From Chrysopilus asiliformis (taxonomy: Eukaryota; Arthropoda; Insecta; Diptera; Rhagionidae), in assembly GCA_964034945.1 (NCBI GenBank), contig OZ035961.1:14399243-14463242 (forward strand): a DNA stretch of 64,000 nucleotides, in the 5' to 3' direction. The position numbers and the translations under genes are program-made. The notes below the pieces were generated by a model, which ran no database searches, had not been told where the DNA came from, and saw nothing but the letters and a program-made list of their open reading frames with translations. This document shows, piece after piece, positions 37,741 to 49,378 of the stretch (the first letter of the stretch is position 1; the number at the start of each line of letters is the position of its first letter).

Positions 37741-38232
37741 GGGCTGCGCCCCGAACCGCTTCGCAGTTCACCCCCTACATGATACGCGGCCTCCGCGCGT
37801 TTAATTTATCTATCTATATGTATACTGAGAAATATCGGGAAAAATTTGACAATAGATTTTGAAATAATAGGTTATTGCCCATTATCGGCTTCGCCCGGCA
37901 CCCCCCCCCCCCCTTACTCCCCACCACCTCTCGGGCTACTTTTTAATGGGTCTGTGTTGGGGCTGGACCCCCAACGAACAGCTATGCCAAATTTCAGGCG
38001 AATCGGCTCGGTAGTTTCCCCGCGAAAGAGTAACATAGCGCAAAAACTAAGTTTCGAAATCACTTTACCCCCTCCCCTTACTCCCCCTACTACTCGCGAT
38101 ACTTTTCCGTATGCCTATATTGGAATCAGAACTACCACATGCACTCATGCCAAATTTCAAGTCAATCGGTTCAGCCGTTTTTGGAACAGACAGATAGACA
38201 GACACCAACTCATTTTTATATATTAGTATGAT
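37741..38232 (+). repeat. Dispersed repeat family F, copy 1
   Basis: GC-rich modules: GGCTGCGCCCCGAACCGCTT, CGGCTTCGCCCGGC with a 14-base C run, then two modules containing ATGCCAAATTTCAGGCGAAT and CGGCTCGGTAGTTTCCCCGC or variants. It ends in a GACAGACAGATAGACAGACA tract and TTTTATATATTAGTATGAT. This layout is common for insect non-autonomous Helitron-like or SINE-like repeats; class not proven. Confidence 0.72.
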
Positions 38233-39095
38233 AACCCAAAAATTTTCAAATAATATACAAATTAACTTTCAATGGAAAACCTTTGATTGGTGACCAATTT
38301 TTTCTCTTCCCTCTAAAACTACGACTTTTGAAATTTCAAATCAATCGATCGTGTAGTTTCAGAGTTACTGCTTTCGAAAGCGAGTAAGGGGTTGTGTATA
38401 AAATATGTCACACTTTTAGGGGCCTTTGAGATACTCTCAACTAAAAATTCAAACCGGAAAACAACTGCTGTTATTAGGAATTTATATTCGAAAACCAATT
38501 TTCTTTATTCACAATTGAACAACCAAAGCCAGGAAAAATGCAATTTTCTTAATATCAATGATTAAACAATAAATATTACATACTCTCTTCGGTCAAAGTC
38601 TCCAGTTTTCTTAACATTCAACTAGTGTACATTTGCATGATTATAAAATTCATTATTAACAACGACAGACACCATCATCGCTATGTGCAATATTCAAGCA
38701 TTTGCCAGCATCTTAGATAATTGGTTTATAAAGTCCTTGTACTGGCACTAGTTTCTAATTTAATTCGACTGCATGAGTTCACGACAATTTTCCGTTTTCT
38801 TTAGCATAAACTGAATTATAAACACTTTCTTAGATCAGATTAACTTAGTAACAGTGCAGTGAGATATCAGCTTAAACAAATGGAAACTGACTAAAAAGAA
38901 TTCAATATTATACAATTTGGTTAAACTATACATTCTGAAATTTGTCTACTCAATTTACATATTCTATTTTATTTATTTTAAAATTCTGTTCAAATCACTT
39001 TTCCTTTAGAGTTTTTTGTGTCAAATTTTGTACACGAAAAATCAATTTGATGATATTAATAAATTTTGTGGGAAAAAAACTTCTGAATTCCATTA

Positions 39096-39276
39096 GGGGT
39101 TGTGCATAAAAAAAGCCACTCTAATTTTAGCCTTTTCTGACTCCTCCTCATCGCCCCTCGTTATGTTCTTTTTTAAAAATTTCTGGTATGGAATTCTGTG
39201 AAACTCTTACACAACCGCAAACCTCCCCCACAGCCTTAAATTTGCAATGTACTTTATGGGCATTCCTTAAGTAGAA
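39096..39276. mobile_element. Decayed MITE of the TTGTCCATAAA family
   Basis: AGGGGTTGTGCATAAAAAAA on the left and ACTTTATGGGCATTCCTT on the right are imperfect inverted ends, with TCTAATTTTAGCCTTTTCTG inside as in the fragment at 6150-6215. Confidence 0.55.
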
Positions 39277-39959
39277 CTATTTATTTCGTACCAATCTTAA
39301 TTACTATTCTCATATAAATTATTTTTACTTGTATCGAAAAAAATCATTTTTTTTTCAAATCAAACTCGAATTCGATGTCTTGTTTTATAGATTTAATTCC
39401 CTTCATAGTATGATGATGTAAACGCATACATGTTTGTGATTTCTGGTGTGGTTTTCTTGCAGGATAAAGATGGCTAAGATATCCTGTGGGAGCGATAAAT
39501 CAAATATAGGTAATAAAAGTCGATACTATGGAAAATCAGAACAGATTTCTGTTTCTCATCCGAATGGATTATACGAAATAATATTGGATGTTAAGAAATA
39601 TACGCCTTCGAGAGTTATGTTGTTTGTATTCCTCTCGAAGGCTTTAAACTTTAGACATGTATTGGCAATTCAACATCGGGATCCAAAAAAAAGTATGAAG
39701 AATTAGGTCAATTTAATTTGGTTCAGGGAATTTCTGTAGAATTGTTTAAAGAGATTAAAAAAAATCGAGTGCTTGATTCCAGCGAAGTTTTCTAATATGT
39801 GTTTGTTTTTAAATCACTGAAGTTTTAAGTACGAAAAACTGCATTTTATTAACGAAAAGTTGTTCTATATTTTTTGAGAAAAATTACAGCTAACTTAAAA
39901 TGACAGCTGATAAGCGTTATTGCTAAAGTTCTTTTCTCAAAATCTGATAGAAAACAAAA

Positions 39960-40172
39960 CTCATTCAAAAAAATTTTTAAGTCAATAGCTCAATGCGTGC
40001 TCAAATTATTTAAGTTATGTAAAACGGATAGACAACAAATGCACGGACATCCTCATAGTTTTGCCTGAAACGGATTTAATACTGATCAAAAAGTCTCTAT
40101 CTGCCCCCGTTCTCAAGTGGGTTTCCGTCATGAATACAAGACTTTTCTTCTATAGAAGAGAAAGTAAAAAAA
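39960..40172 (+). repeat. Dispersed repeat family C, copy 3
   Basis: AAGTCAATAGCTCAATGCGT, ATGTAAAACGGATAGAC, CACGGACATCCTCATAGTTT, CTATCTGCCCCCGTTCTC and CATGAATACAAGACTTTTC align with copy 1. Confidence 0.75.
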
Positions 40173-40173
40173 A

Positions 40174-40655
40174 ATGAGTTGATGTATGTTCCTCTATCAC
40201 GAGAAAACGGCCGAACCGATTGACCTGAAATTTGGCATGGATGTTCGCTGGATGTTCGCTGTTCCAACATAGGCCAATTTTTTTAGTAAACTGGAGGGTG
40301 AAGGGGGTAAGGGGAGGGAAAATTTGAATGAGTTTAGTTTTTCGTCTATGTTACTCTTTCGTGGGAAAACTACCGAGCCGATTGACCTGAAATTCAGCGT
40401 AGATACTCGCCGGGGGTCCAGCTCTGGCATGAACACATTTCAAAGTACCCTGAGAAGTGCGGGGACCAAGCGGAGGAGGTAAATTGAGTCCGAAGCTTAG
40501 TTTTCCTCTATGTTACTTTTTCACGGGAAAACTACTGAGTCGATTGGCCTGAAATTCGACAAATATTCGTCGAAAGTCCCGCTCGAACACATCCCCGTTT
40601 AAAAGTAACCCGAGAGGTCGGGAGTGTGAAGAGAAGGAAAAAAGTGAATCTGAAT
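40174..40655 (-). repeat. Dispersed repeat family F, copy 2
   Basis: Inverted relative of 37741-38232. Three modules of about 150 bp each with CTCTATGTTACT, TTTCGTGGGAAAACTACCGA, GCCGATTGACCTGAAATTC, TCCAGCTC and GAACACAT. Minus-strand open frame of 79 codons is a product of the repeat. Confidence 0.72.
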
Positions 40656-40758
40656 CCGAATGCTGGAATTTGTTGTCTTTTTGTTAATTTTTGAAAACCA
40701 TTTTCCGAAGAAAAAAGAACTTTAAAAAAAGCACGCCCTAATCTAATTTATAACCAAC

Positions 40759-40838
40759 TGAATTTTGTTTTCCTAGATTTTGTTTTCCTAAATTTTGTTT
40801 TCCTAGATTTTGTTTTCCTAGATTTTGTTTTACTCACG
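40759..40838. repeat. 15-bp minisatellite
   Basis: About five copies of GATTTTGTTTTCCTA with minor variants. Confidence 0.88.
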
Positions 40839-42123
40839 CTTTTAGCCGGACGATACCGAGTCCAAATTCTAGTAACTTGTAAAATCTAAACCGCCTGTGA
40901 ATAGAGAGGTAATGCTAAAGATGTATTTTTTTTTTCAAGTTTAGTCGTACATATGCACAAATTCCAACACCCCAATTCATGTTTTTTGAGATTAATATTT
41001 AATTTACTCGTTTAACATCTTTATTCATACACATACATATATATTTTAATCTTTAGTGCTTTCATGTGGGAGTTTGCATTCAACGGAATAAAATTCTTGG
41101 AAATAAATTTCCACGAAAGTTTGTTAAGATATGCTTTTGACATGAAAACTTTACGTATAACATATTTCTGACATATTCTTATATCGTTTTGTACAAGTAG
41201 TTTATAGTTTACAGTTTTAATCACAGTCATGATGAATAAAGATAAAATAAATTTATATAAGGATCTTATTAGGTACTTAAAAGAGAAATTTGTCAAAGAG
41301 GAAAATTACTTAAAACTTGTCTTTTATAATGTTTTAGTCACATAAACACCTTCTAAAATGTTTAATTATAAGTTGATCTACTTGATATTTAAACCATATC
41401 GAAATAAGTGAAAATCTCAATTTAATAATTGTGTTAAATATGGAATTATAGATGTTTCAAAAACAGTCAACTTGAAAACAAATTTTTTTTTTTTGAAAAA
41501 TAATAACTTGAAAAACTCTAAAAAAAAATAAAAAAACTACCTGTCATTTGTTGTGAAATGTAAAATAACCCAAAAAATGTTTTTATATTTAATTTTTTTT
41601 TTAAAACGACTTTAATTAAGAATAATGTTGAATGAAAATTTTCACTTTGGTAATGTGGAGAAAATTGAGCGTGTTAAAAGCTTTATTTAGGATACACTTT
41701 AAATTTTCAGTAGGTGAGCTATCAGTCCTGAGATTAATTACCATTCGTCATCCCAATTCAAATGATATATGACCAATTTAATGTTTGTCTGTTTGTTTGT
41801 TTCACGAGTTGATACACGCGAATTTTGTATTTTCCTGTACTATGCGCGACTATTCTGCTATGCTATTTATGCCATGTCATGTGTAAATGTTCAGTATGTC
41901 ATCATAATATCATCATATAGCAAATATATGCACAACCACAAAAGCAAATGTACGGAGGAGAATTGAACAAATTGCCTGAGAGGTTTTTAATTTAAACCAG
42001 CCAACGCACTTTAAATGAACAGTTCTATTTATGTGCAGTTATGTTTTCCAAACATATATACGTTTTTTTAAAGCAGGGAAAGGATTCTTCCGCGTGCCAA
42101 GCTGCTTTAAACAGCTTTCTGAG

Positions 42124-42250
42124 TGTAGAGCGTTTTAAATTAAAAGAAAACAATGATTTTCTTTACAATTTATTAAAACGTCTGATGCCTTTACAAATTT
42201 TTATAATATGGATTTTAATGCAAAGGCAAACTATTTTCAAAATCCATATT
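42124..42250 (-). repeat. Diverged partial LTR related to the Ty3/gypsy element
   Basis: GTGTAGAGCG followed by AATTTATTAAAACGTCTGAT, then AAATTTTTATAATATGGATT and GGCAAACTATTTTCAAAAT, aligns along about 125 bp with the LTRs at 50938 and 55594 (for example AATTTATTAAAACGTCTTAA). Identity is roughly three quarters by eye. The last 80 bp of the LTR are missing and no internal region is attached, so it is an old truncated solo LTR or fragment. Confidence 0.7.
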
Positions 42251-42689
42251 TAAAAAAAGTAAAGTTGCTTATTCCAGATGAGATTTTTTTTTATAGTTCC
42301 AGCCAGAGCTTGCGGAGAATTTCGCAAGTGTAAAGTGGGCCTATCATCCAGTTGAATCACATGGCACATGGGAAAGAAACAATTTATCAAATTGAACCCT
42401 TCTTACGAATATCTACTGCCAAAAAAATTAACACCGAATTACTATTTTCTGTGCAAATATTGTTACCAAATAAAAATTGCAAAATTTATAAAAACCTCGA
42501 AAATATAATTTTACGCGGCACTTTTATTTCATTTTAAATTTACATTAAATTCGACAACAAATTTAATTTTATAACCGGGACTCTACCCGAATTTAGGCAT
42601 GTTATCCCGGTGTACCGGAAAGTAAAATTTTATCCCGGAATTTTGGAATCGAGTGTTGTAATTTCTTAATCACTAAAAAAAATACCTTA

Positions 42690-42850
42690 AAATCCAAAAA
42701 GTTTCGCCGGTGGCGTAGTTTCCTCAGAAACTATTGTTAAACCCATTTTTCTACAAAAAATTTCGCCTGCGGCGTATTTGCTTTAGATAATTTTAGATCC
42801 TAGGATGTTGGTTTCTAAATTTTTGCTTGCAGCACAGTTGTCGTTGTATA
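42690..42850 (+). repeat. Degenerate tandem repeat of about 75 bp
   Basis: AAGTTTCGCCGGTGGCGTAG, AAATTTCGCCTGCGGCGTAT and AAATTTTTGCTTGCAGCACA recur at roughly 70-80 bp spacing. The middle of each unit is poorly conserved. Confidence 0.5.
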
Positions 42851-44841
42851 TTGCCTAATTCGATTTTCAGATTACTAGACAGTGCAGTGGGCTTAGCCTA
42901 AAAATTGACAAAGGACATCACAAACAAAAATGGAAACAAATCCCCTTCACTTTGATTGGGGTTTTTTTTAAACTTCTCAATTTGGCTGAAAATTTTCAAT
43001 TTTAAAAATTTATATGACATCTTTGTCAATGCTTACTAATTAAATTATTATTGTAACAACAGGAGACTTTTGTGGCTGAAGCATTTTTCATCACCCTGCC
43101 GCTTATTTATAAAAATGAAAAACAAAAGTTCTAATTAAATCTGAAAATATAAAAATCATTATCGCACAATTTTATTGTGTGTGTTCATAAATTGTTTATT
43201 TTCTTCACACTGAAGCTTAAAAGTATTTTCAAAACAAAAAGCCTTTCTCTCAACAAAAAAATATTTTTCCACAAGCCCATCTCATTTTCTTACATAGCAA
43301 AGTAGTAAAAAAAAACAATAAAATAGAAGATTAAAAAATATGAAATAAAATCATGTGTGAGACAAATATACCGACCGCATTTATGCTCACAACATAAAAG
43401 TGACTTAACGGATCCTCGAGGGCATAGGTTATTACGTTAATAACATTTACTTTTTACTGTTGCTCGGTTTCTGTTACAACGTCCTCCTAGAAGACTAAAA
43501 AAAGAGGCTTCCGGATGCAAAGGATTTCTTTCCTTTTTCACGCGATTCTATTCAGAAAAAGAATATGAATACTTGAATAGAAATCTAGAAATCTGTATGT
43601 GGAGCGAATTATGTTGTGTTATGCATGTTAGACGACAGCTTTTATTTTCACTAATTTTTTTTCATTATTTTTATGTTATGTTTTTCTGTAACTTTCTTTT
43701 GTTGCCCACACTTAGGCAACCAGCCAACATACGAAAGTTCATCAACATATTAAGAAAGTTACTGAAAAGTTAAAAAAAACCATGCTATTGCTGTAGCAAC
43801 TACAGTACATTTTTGGCGTGAAAGTTTTGCGGTTCACCCCATTTGATGTTACGTAATGTGACAAAGCAGTAAGCAGTATATGTTTTCGTCTACACTACAT
43901 ATCCGGCCTGTGCACTTTATAGACGAGTCATTTTTAACCCTCAAGTTTTTGTGGTGGTGTGGGCTGGGTATGAGTCTGTGTCATACCGAATTGTGTGTTT
44001 ATGTGGGTTTTTTTTGGATCGAAATATGAATGAACGAATGAATAAAATCAACCCCTGCTCAGTGAATTGCAATCCCCTTCAATATACAAATATACAATAT
44101 TTAGGGGCTGTTTTTGATTCATTTTCAATTCACCAAACATTCACGATTCACCCCCGTCGATTTGTTTGAATTGCTTTCCGGACTAAGGTTACCAACCGAT
44201 AATATTTATTGTCATCAGTTATCACCATGAGTGGCATTTCATGTTTTAGGGGATGGTGATTTTTATAGCGCATTCTCGTTTTCCCAACCAATTTCGAAAA
44301 TCACATTTTCCGTACTTACCGGCTGAATTGCGCAGATCGTATGCGCGCCCAGTATTATTTTGAATATTTTCCAAAACAGATGTTGCAGAGGGGTTGTTCA
44401 AATCCTAAATGGAAAAATAACAAATGCTCCCTTCCGGCCACCACCACACCGGATCAATCCGAAAGTGTTGTGGGCCGTTTGGGTGGACTACTTGTCTCGT
44501 CAGCAGCATGAAACCGACCAACATCAACCGACTGTATCTAGTGGATGTTTTTGAAAACAGCAATTCAGTTCCGTGTTATATTTGCGCGTATGAACATCAT
44601 GGACGGATTTAGCAGTAACCAACTATGCAAATTTCGACTGCATTTCGACGGTCGTGTCATTCCACTTGATTGAGTGAAACGAAACGGACGAAGCGATTAG
44701 AGATACTATTCTAAGATCGGTCGTATCTGATTGGATCAGACCATTTAGTTGATTCTTCGAAAATCCCGAAAGGACGAACAACGTTTAGCGTATCCGTGTT
44801 CAATTTAGTTAAGTTTTAAATATCGGACTTTTAGTGATTTA

Positions 44842-44872
44842 CGATGATAATGATGATGATGATGATGACGAT
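44842..44872. repeat. GAT microsatellite
   Basis: Run of GAT triplets with one AAT and one GAC interruption, in the same GC-richer stretch upstream of the signal-peptide exon. Confidence 0.85.
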
Positions 44873-45151
44873 GTGATACTCGCTATCCGGTAGAATTTGT
44901 AGCATAAATCGTTACGTTTGGCCGTTTATCGAGACCGTGTGCTCATCATAGCTCAACAAATCAACCAGCCAACATATATCATCAATATCGAAATAGGATA
45001 CGAAAATGTTATGCTGAACATATAAACATATTAACTACACAGTTTAAATACGTAATCATTCGTATGACACGAATTGTATACTGAATGAAGTTTAAATTTC
45101 ATGTCTTATGTAATTTTTTTACCGTCTTCTAAACTTTATTCATTCGTCAAC

Positions 45152-45207
45152 GTTGCTGCTGCTGCTGCTGTTGTTGTTATTGTTGGCGGCGGTGGTGGTG
45201 GTGGCTG
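45152..45207. repeat. Compound trinucleotide microsatellite (GCT/GTT/GGC/GGT)
   Basis: Consecutive runs of GCT, GTT, then GGC and GGT triplets. It sits in the presumed leader region of the exon at 47063. As RNA the GGC/GGT part could form a structured or G-rich element. Confidence 0.9.
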
Positions 45208-46127
45208 TTTTTGAGCATAAGATAGAATCATTAAAATTGATCTCACGGTTCGTTGATGTTATTTGAAGCAGAATCGGATTAGCGAACATAATTTCATTTC
45301 AATTCGTTCCTTTTCCACATCTTCCTGGCAAAGGAAGAAAAAAATAATTGTGTATAGAGATAAAAGAAAGCATAAAGGAAAGTAACATAAGCACAAAGGC
45401 AAGGCAAGAAAACATAAAACTTTATACCAATTTTCCTTAAATTCTCCGTATCTACATGTTAGAAATTCAACTGTTCGGCTAAAAGTTTATCGCGTTTTTA
45501 TGTACGATTGTGTGTGATTCACGTTCCGGTGTGGTATTTGTGCCTATTATTCATTTATCCTTTTGGTAAATCTTGGTAAATCGTACCCATTTTTACCTTT
45601 TTGCCAAGCGGAAAGGTATGAGACACGAATTTCACGTATTGTTATGTAACAATAGCAAAAGAAAAGCAATCTGAATATATTTTGTGTAGAGTTTGTTTTT
45701 TCTTCACTGTTCTATTTCGTTGGCATTCGGAAAGGGAAAATTGGCGGGAAACTTTTCAATGTGGCAATTTTCAAAAAAAAAAAATGAAAAAAGAAAAATT
45801 CTCGTAAGTAAATAAAAATCGATACCGTTGAAATGAAATGAGTGTTTTTCCCAACAATTTAAACACTGTCTGAAATGAAAAACGTGATAAGATTATAGGT
45901 TTATTTTTCGCTATTATCAAGCTATTTTTTCGGTCTCTGTTTCCGGACGATGTGATTCTTTTCGTGTTTCTGTTTTTGTTCCGGAACAGTTTCGAGAAGG
46001 ATGGTCGTTATCCTTGACATGTGTGGATCATTTTGTGCTATGTTCTGAGATTCTTTGTTACTTTTTTTGTTTTTGTTTTTTTCTTGAGGGTAGCAAGCGA
46101 TATTATTCTGTTTTGCTATACTTCGCT

Positions 46128-46171
46128 CAAACACACACACACATACATACATAGTGTGTTCGTACGTACGA
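46128..46171. repeat. CA / CATA / ACGT simple repeat
   Basis: A short (CA)n run followed by (CATA)n and then GTACGTACG. Simple-sequence tract with no other assigned role. Confidence 0.8.
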
Positions 46172-47062
46172 CATTGTGTTAGTGAAAGTTACAAAAGTTA
46201 CGAAAAAAAAGTTACATTGTTTTTCAAGAGTTGAAGAGTTTTTCTGAAATGTTGTCATCGTGTCATTGCTGTCGTCATTGGTGTTGTTCTCATCATATTT
46301 CTTGCTGTTTGCTATGTCAGTCAAATTCATCTCTAACAAGAGCAAATAAATATATATATATGTATATTTATGTAGCATCATTATAATCGCAATTGTGATT
46401 TTAACTTTAATCAGCAACCGTAACGCAACATATTGCTGTATCTTATCCAATTCATCCCTTTTTTAGGGAATCGGTTTGTACATCTACAGTTGAATATCGA
46501 CATATACACCGTCAGCGAATTGGATTTGGTTTTGTTCTTTTGTTTATGTTTTATGAGAAAAGCATGTTGAGTGCAAAAAGTTGTCAATGTTCGTTTTGTG
46601 ACGACATCCTGATGTACCTTTTTTCCTCTCAATTTGCTTTTGTATAAATTTATTGAGAAATGTCGACATCAATGTGTCGAAATGTGTACTAAAAGTGTAT
46701 GTCACAACTATAAATGTGGGTTTTCTCAAGAAATTCCCGACTTTATGCAGTCGATCGAAATTTTCATGCCAATAAAGTATTTAAGAAAATACTAAACTAG
46801 AAGTATTTAAAAAAATTCCAAGAAATATTTAATATAATCAAGAAAAAATTTAAAAATACCGGGAAAAATTCGAAAAAAAAATTCTTCAAACGAAACTAAG
46901 TGGAACTTAAATTTTCACCGAAATAAGTGTAAAAATCTTTAAATAACAGTGAAAAAATAGATATGTTAGATAAAAATTGAAGAGATCGAGTCCAAATTGA
47001 AAGAAAAAAATATTATAATAATTATGAATTAAGTAAAAATTATACTGTGTGAATTTTGCGAT

Positions 47063-47153
47063 ATGATGAGATTTTTGGTTAAATACAATCATTTAGGATT
47101 AATTATATATGGATTACTTTTAATAACATATTGTAGTGCTGGACGGATATTTG
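47063..47153 (+). CDS. First coding exon of a host gene: signal peptide, then splice donor
   Basis: Two adjacent ATG codons open a 30-codon frame. It starts MMRFLVKYNH, continues with a hydrophobic core LGLIIYGLLLITY and ends CSAGRIFG. This is a classical secretory signal peptide with a plausible cleavage after CSA. The frame runs exactly into G|GTAAGT, a consensus 5' splice site, leaving one base of the next codon (phase 1). A signal-peptide exon followed by a phase-1 intron is typical of insect secreted or cell-surface proteins with Ig, LRR or EGF-type domains. The mature protein is not in view, so no family is named. No other exon of this gene was identified to the right, so the intron would exceed 16.8 kb, as in many neuronal surface-protein genes. 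It is a short exon recognised by eye; alternatives are a chance hydrophobic frame or a later exon of a longer transcript. Confidence 0.6.
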
Positions 47154-47159
47154 GTAAGT
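47154..47159 (+). other. Candidate 5' splice site (GTAAGT)
   Basis: GGTAAGTT follows the signal-peptide frame directly and matches the strongest metazoan donor consensus, G|GTAAGT. The donor fixes a phase-1 intron. Confidence 0.6.
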
Positions 47160-48010
47160 TTTATTTTAAAAAAACCGTGAAATATTATTTTTATTTTCAA
47201 AAGTTCTGTCGCACAATTCATAATACTGTTTAGCCACTATTTCATACAACCTATAGAGATTGTATACTTTTGTTTAAGACTTAAAAGCCCCTAGGATTAA
47301 AAGCTTTTCAGAATTTTCCTGTGTTTTTTGGTGAAATTTTTTAAAAAAATTGCTTGAATATATCCAATAATGATGCAAATGGATTTGTTGAGAAGTTAAT
47401 ATTTTCATTTAACACGGGACATATTTCTGATTTACACATACATATTCTACAATAGAATAATTCTAGCTACTTTAAAAGCTGTTCTAAAATAGGCGAGAGA
47501 GAATTTTCAGGCTTCAAGAACCGAAATTGTGTTGAAAATTTACATAGATCTCAGACAATTTTCATTGGCAAAATAAATGCATTGCTAAAAAAGTTTTTTT
47601 AAATGCAATATGCGTTTTTCAAAACATAATAAAAATGCACCGTGAGTTTTTTTATCGTATTTTGTGGCCGCTGACTGAGCCTAATTAAATCTTTATCTCA
47701 AGAAAATTCGCTTGGTAAGCGAAAAAGAAAATATTTAAAAAAATAAAAATTGATTTTTAAATAACACTCGATCGAGAAAATTTATTTATCTCCTCCTGTA
47801 TTATTATTAGAATCGCCCATAATCTGCCGTTTATAAAAGTTTTGACTTTTAAATAGCTTTTATTTAGCTTACCCTCGTATCGGTTTATATGTCTGTCAGG
47901 GTCAAATCTTGCAATCTATTTTTGACCCACTTTTAGTCATCCGACTTACATGGAATTTCGCACACATAAATAACTCCGATGACAATACAATAATCTCACT
48001 ACTTCATATT

Positions 48011-48531
48011 TGAGGCGTTAAAAGCTAAAGTGGACCAAGCCACATAATCGAGTTTTTGAAGCTTTTCCACTTTTGTACTATTATTGACTGTAAATTTTTG
48101 GAACAAAAAATTTATGTGAACTTTATTACTCAATGTTGAAATGTTCTTTTGTGCATCCAAAAATTTTTATGTAAAAACTCACTCGCAATAGTGATTCAAA
48201 CACACTCAGAAAAATGTCCAGGTCAACTTTTTGTCAGGTTAACTCTGACCTTACAGAGGTGTCTGTAAGCCAGCTAGTGGTCAGAGTTAACCTATCTAAG
48301 GTCATCTCGTGCAGCTCCCAATGCCCTACTTCACCTGCTGGTGGCTTAATTTCAGAATTTCTCCGACCACAGGTCAACTCAGTTTTACTTGCCCACATGC
48401 AGGCGAACGCGCACCTGCCCGAGGCCAATTACGCCGTATGTAGGTCATCGAGTTAGCCTCCATTTTTCTGAGTGCACAAAAAAATTCACGATTTCGACAT
48501 GTCCACTCTAGCTTTTAACGCCTCATTTGTA
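48011..48531. mobile_element. Fold-back element interrupted by another MITE
   Basis: GAGGCGTTAAAAGCTAAAGT at 48011 is matched by its inverted copy ACTCTAGCTTTTAACGCCTC ending at about 48526. ATTT lies directly outside both ends, a possible 4-bp duplication. The inside is taken up mostly by the GC-richer element at 48203-48474, so the original outer element would have been about 250 bp. Confidence 0.6.
48203..48474. mobile_element. GC-rich MITE nested in the fold-back element
   Basis: 272 bp with inverted ends CACTCAGAAAAATG and CATTTTTCTGAGTG. Internally much GC-richer than the locus, with open frames on both strands (about 80 and 64 codons) that do not look like known proteins. Contains the direct and inverted motif AGGTCAAC/GTTAACCT several times. 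Target duplication not resolved. Confidence 0.72.
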
Positions 48532-48539
48532 AGGAAACT

Positions 48540-48905
48540 GGAACGTCTTGTAAGGATAACAGTACGTCCTGTAAGGATAACGGTACGTCCTGTAAGGATA
48601 ACGTAACTATCCTTCTCCTCAAATTTTCCTGGGGATTTTTGGGGTCGCTGCATCCGATTCTGGCGTAAATCAGTCTGTAAGGATAAGGGTATGCCTTGTT
48701 ACGATAGTGTGATCATCCTGTTCCTCAAATTTCCCAGGAAAAATCTCATCTGAGGATTTTTGGGATCGCTGAATACATATTTGACGTTGAGAAGTCTGTA
48801 AGGATATCGGGAGGTCCTGTTAGGATAACTTGATTATCCTTTTCGTCAAATTTTCCGGAAAAAATCTCATTTCGGAATTTTTGGGGTCGATGAATCCTAG
48901 CCTGA
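48540..48905 (+). repeat. Degenerate tandem repeat of about 120 bp, three units
   Basis: Units begin near 48549, 48673 and 48793. Each has CTGTAAGGATAA, then GTCCTGTAAGGATAAC or a variant, ATCCTTCTCCTCAAATTTTCC, AAAAATCTCAT and ATTTTTGGGGTCGCTGAATCC (quoted in parts). The first unit also repeats a short ACGTCCTGTAAGGATAAC block three times. No coding frame. It starts immediately after the fold-back element. Confidence 0.85.
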
Positions 48906-49231
48906 CTCAAACGCAAGGATATATACCCGAAGAACTAAACAAATATATATAAGCGTGGCTAAAGACAGACGTCATCCTTAGCAAATCAACATCAACAGCG
49001 CAAAAACCAGTTGTCCGGTTTACGCATTCTTAACAAGTATTTCCAGACAACCGGGTCCTGTGCAGTGGTCATCAAATTCGATATCCTTAGAAAATCTCTG
49101 ACGTCCTGACTTATTGTGTCGCTCGGCGGCGTCTGCTTGCATAAAAACCATCCCCCAAAGACTTTTCGGACCGGATGTTCCTCGAATGAGTCTAAGTGCC
49201 CTTCAAACCGCAAACTATTGAGCTTGATTTT

Positions 49232-49378
49232 AATACAACTAAAATAGTTTATTTTAAATATAAAAATAGTCAAAATCGACTACTTTTACAATAAATTTAA
49301 CTGATTAGTAATAAAATTAACCAACTCGAGGTTAAATTGACTATTTATGTAATTGAAATTAACTATTTTAGTTGTATT
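49232..49378. mobile_element. Fold-back MITE with AATACAACTAAAATAGTT ends
   Basis: 147 bp. AATACAACTAAAATAGTT and its complement AACTATTTTAGTTGTATT are perfect inverted ends. AT-rich centre with GGTTAAATTGAC-type motifs. No clear target duplication. Confidence 0.75.

Larger units (their letters stand above)
44200..47062 (+). promoter_or_regulatory. Possible promoter and 5' leader of the signal-peptide gene
   Basis: This 2.9-kb stretch lies immediately upstream of the signal-peptide exon. Around 44.28-45.3 kb it is richer in GC and CpG than the flanks, and it carries trinucleotide tracts and a CA tract that are common in long insect 5' leaders. I saw no clear transposon ends inside it. The transcription start was not located and no open frame looks coding. 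The assignment rests on position and composition only. Confidence 0.3.

Noticed and set aside
38160..38232. GACAGACAGATAGACAGACA tract as an independent microsatellite
   Set aside because: It is the usual tail of the family F repeat and is listed within that copy.
39464..39521. Possible internal exon: TTTTCTTGCAG acceptor, open frame, then AATATAG|GTAATA donor
   Set aside because: The frame RIKMAKISCGSDKSNI is short and unrecognised, the pyrimidine tract is weak, and no partner exon was found.
45922..46729. Overlapping minus-strand frames upstream of the signal-peptide exon
   Set aside because: Lys/Asn/Thr-rich products of simple repeats; different phases, no domain.
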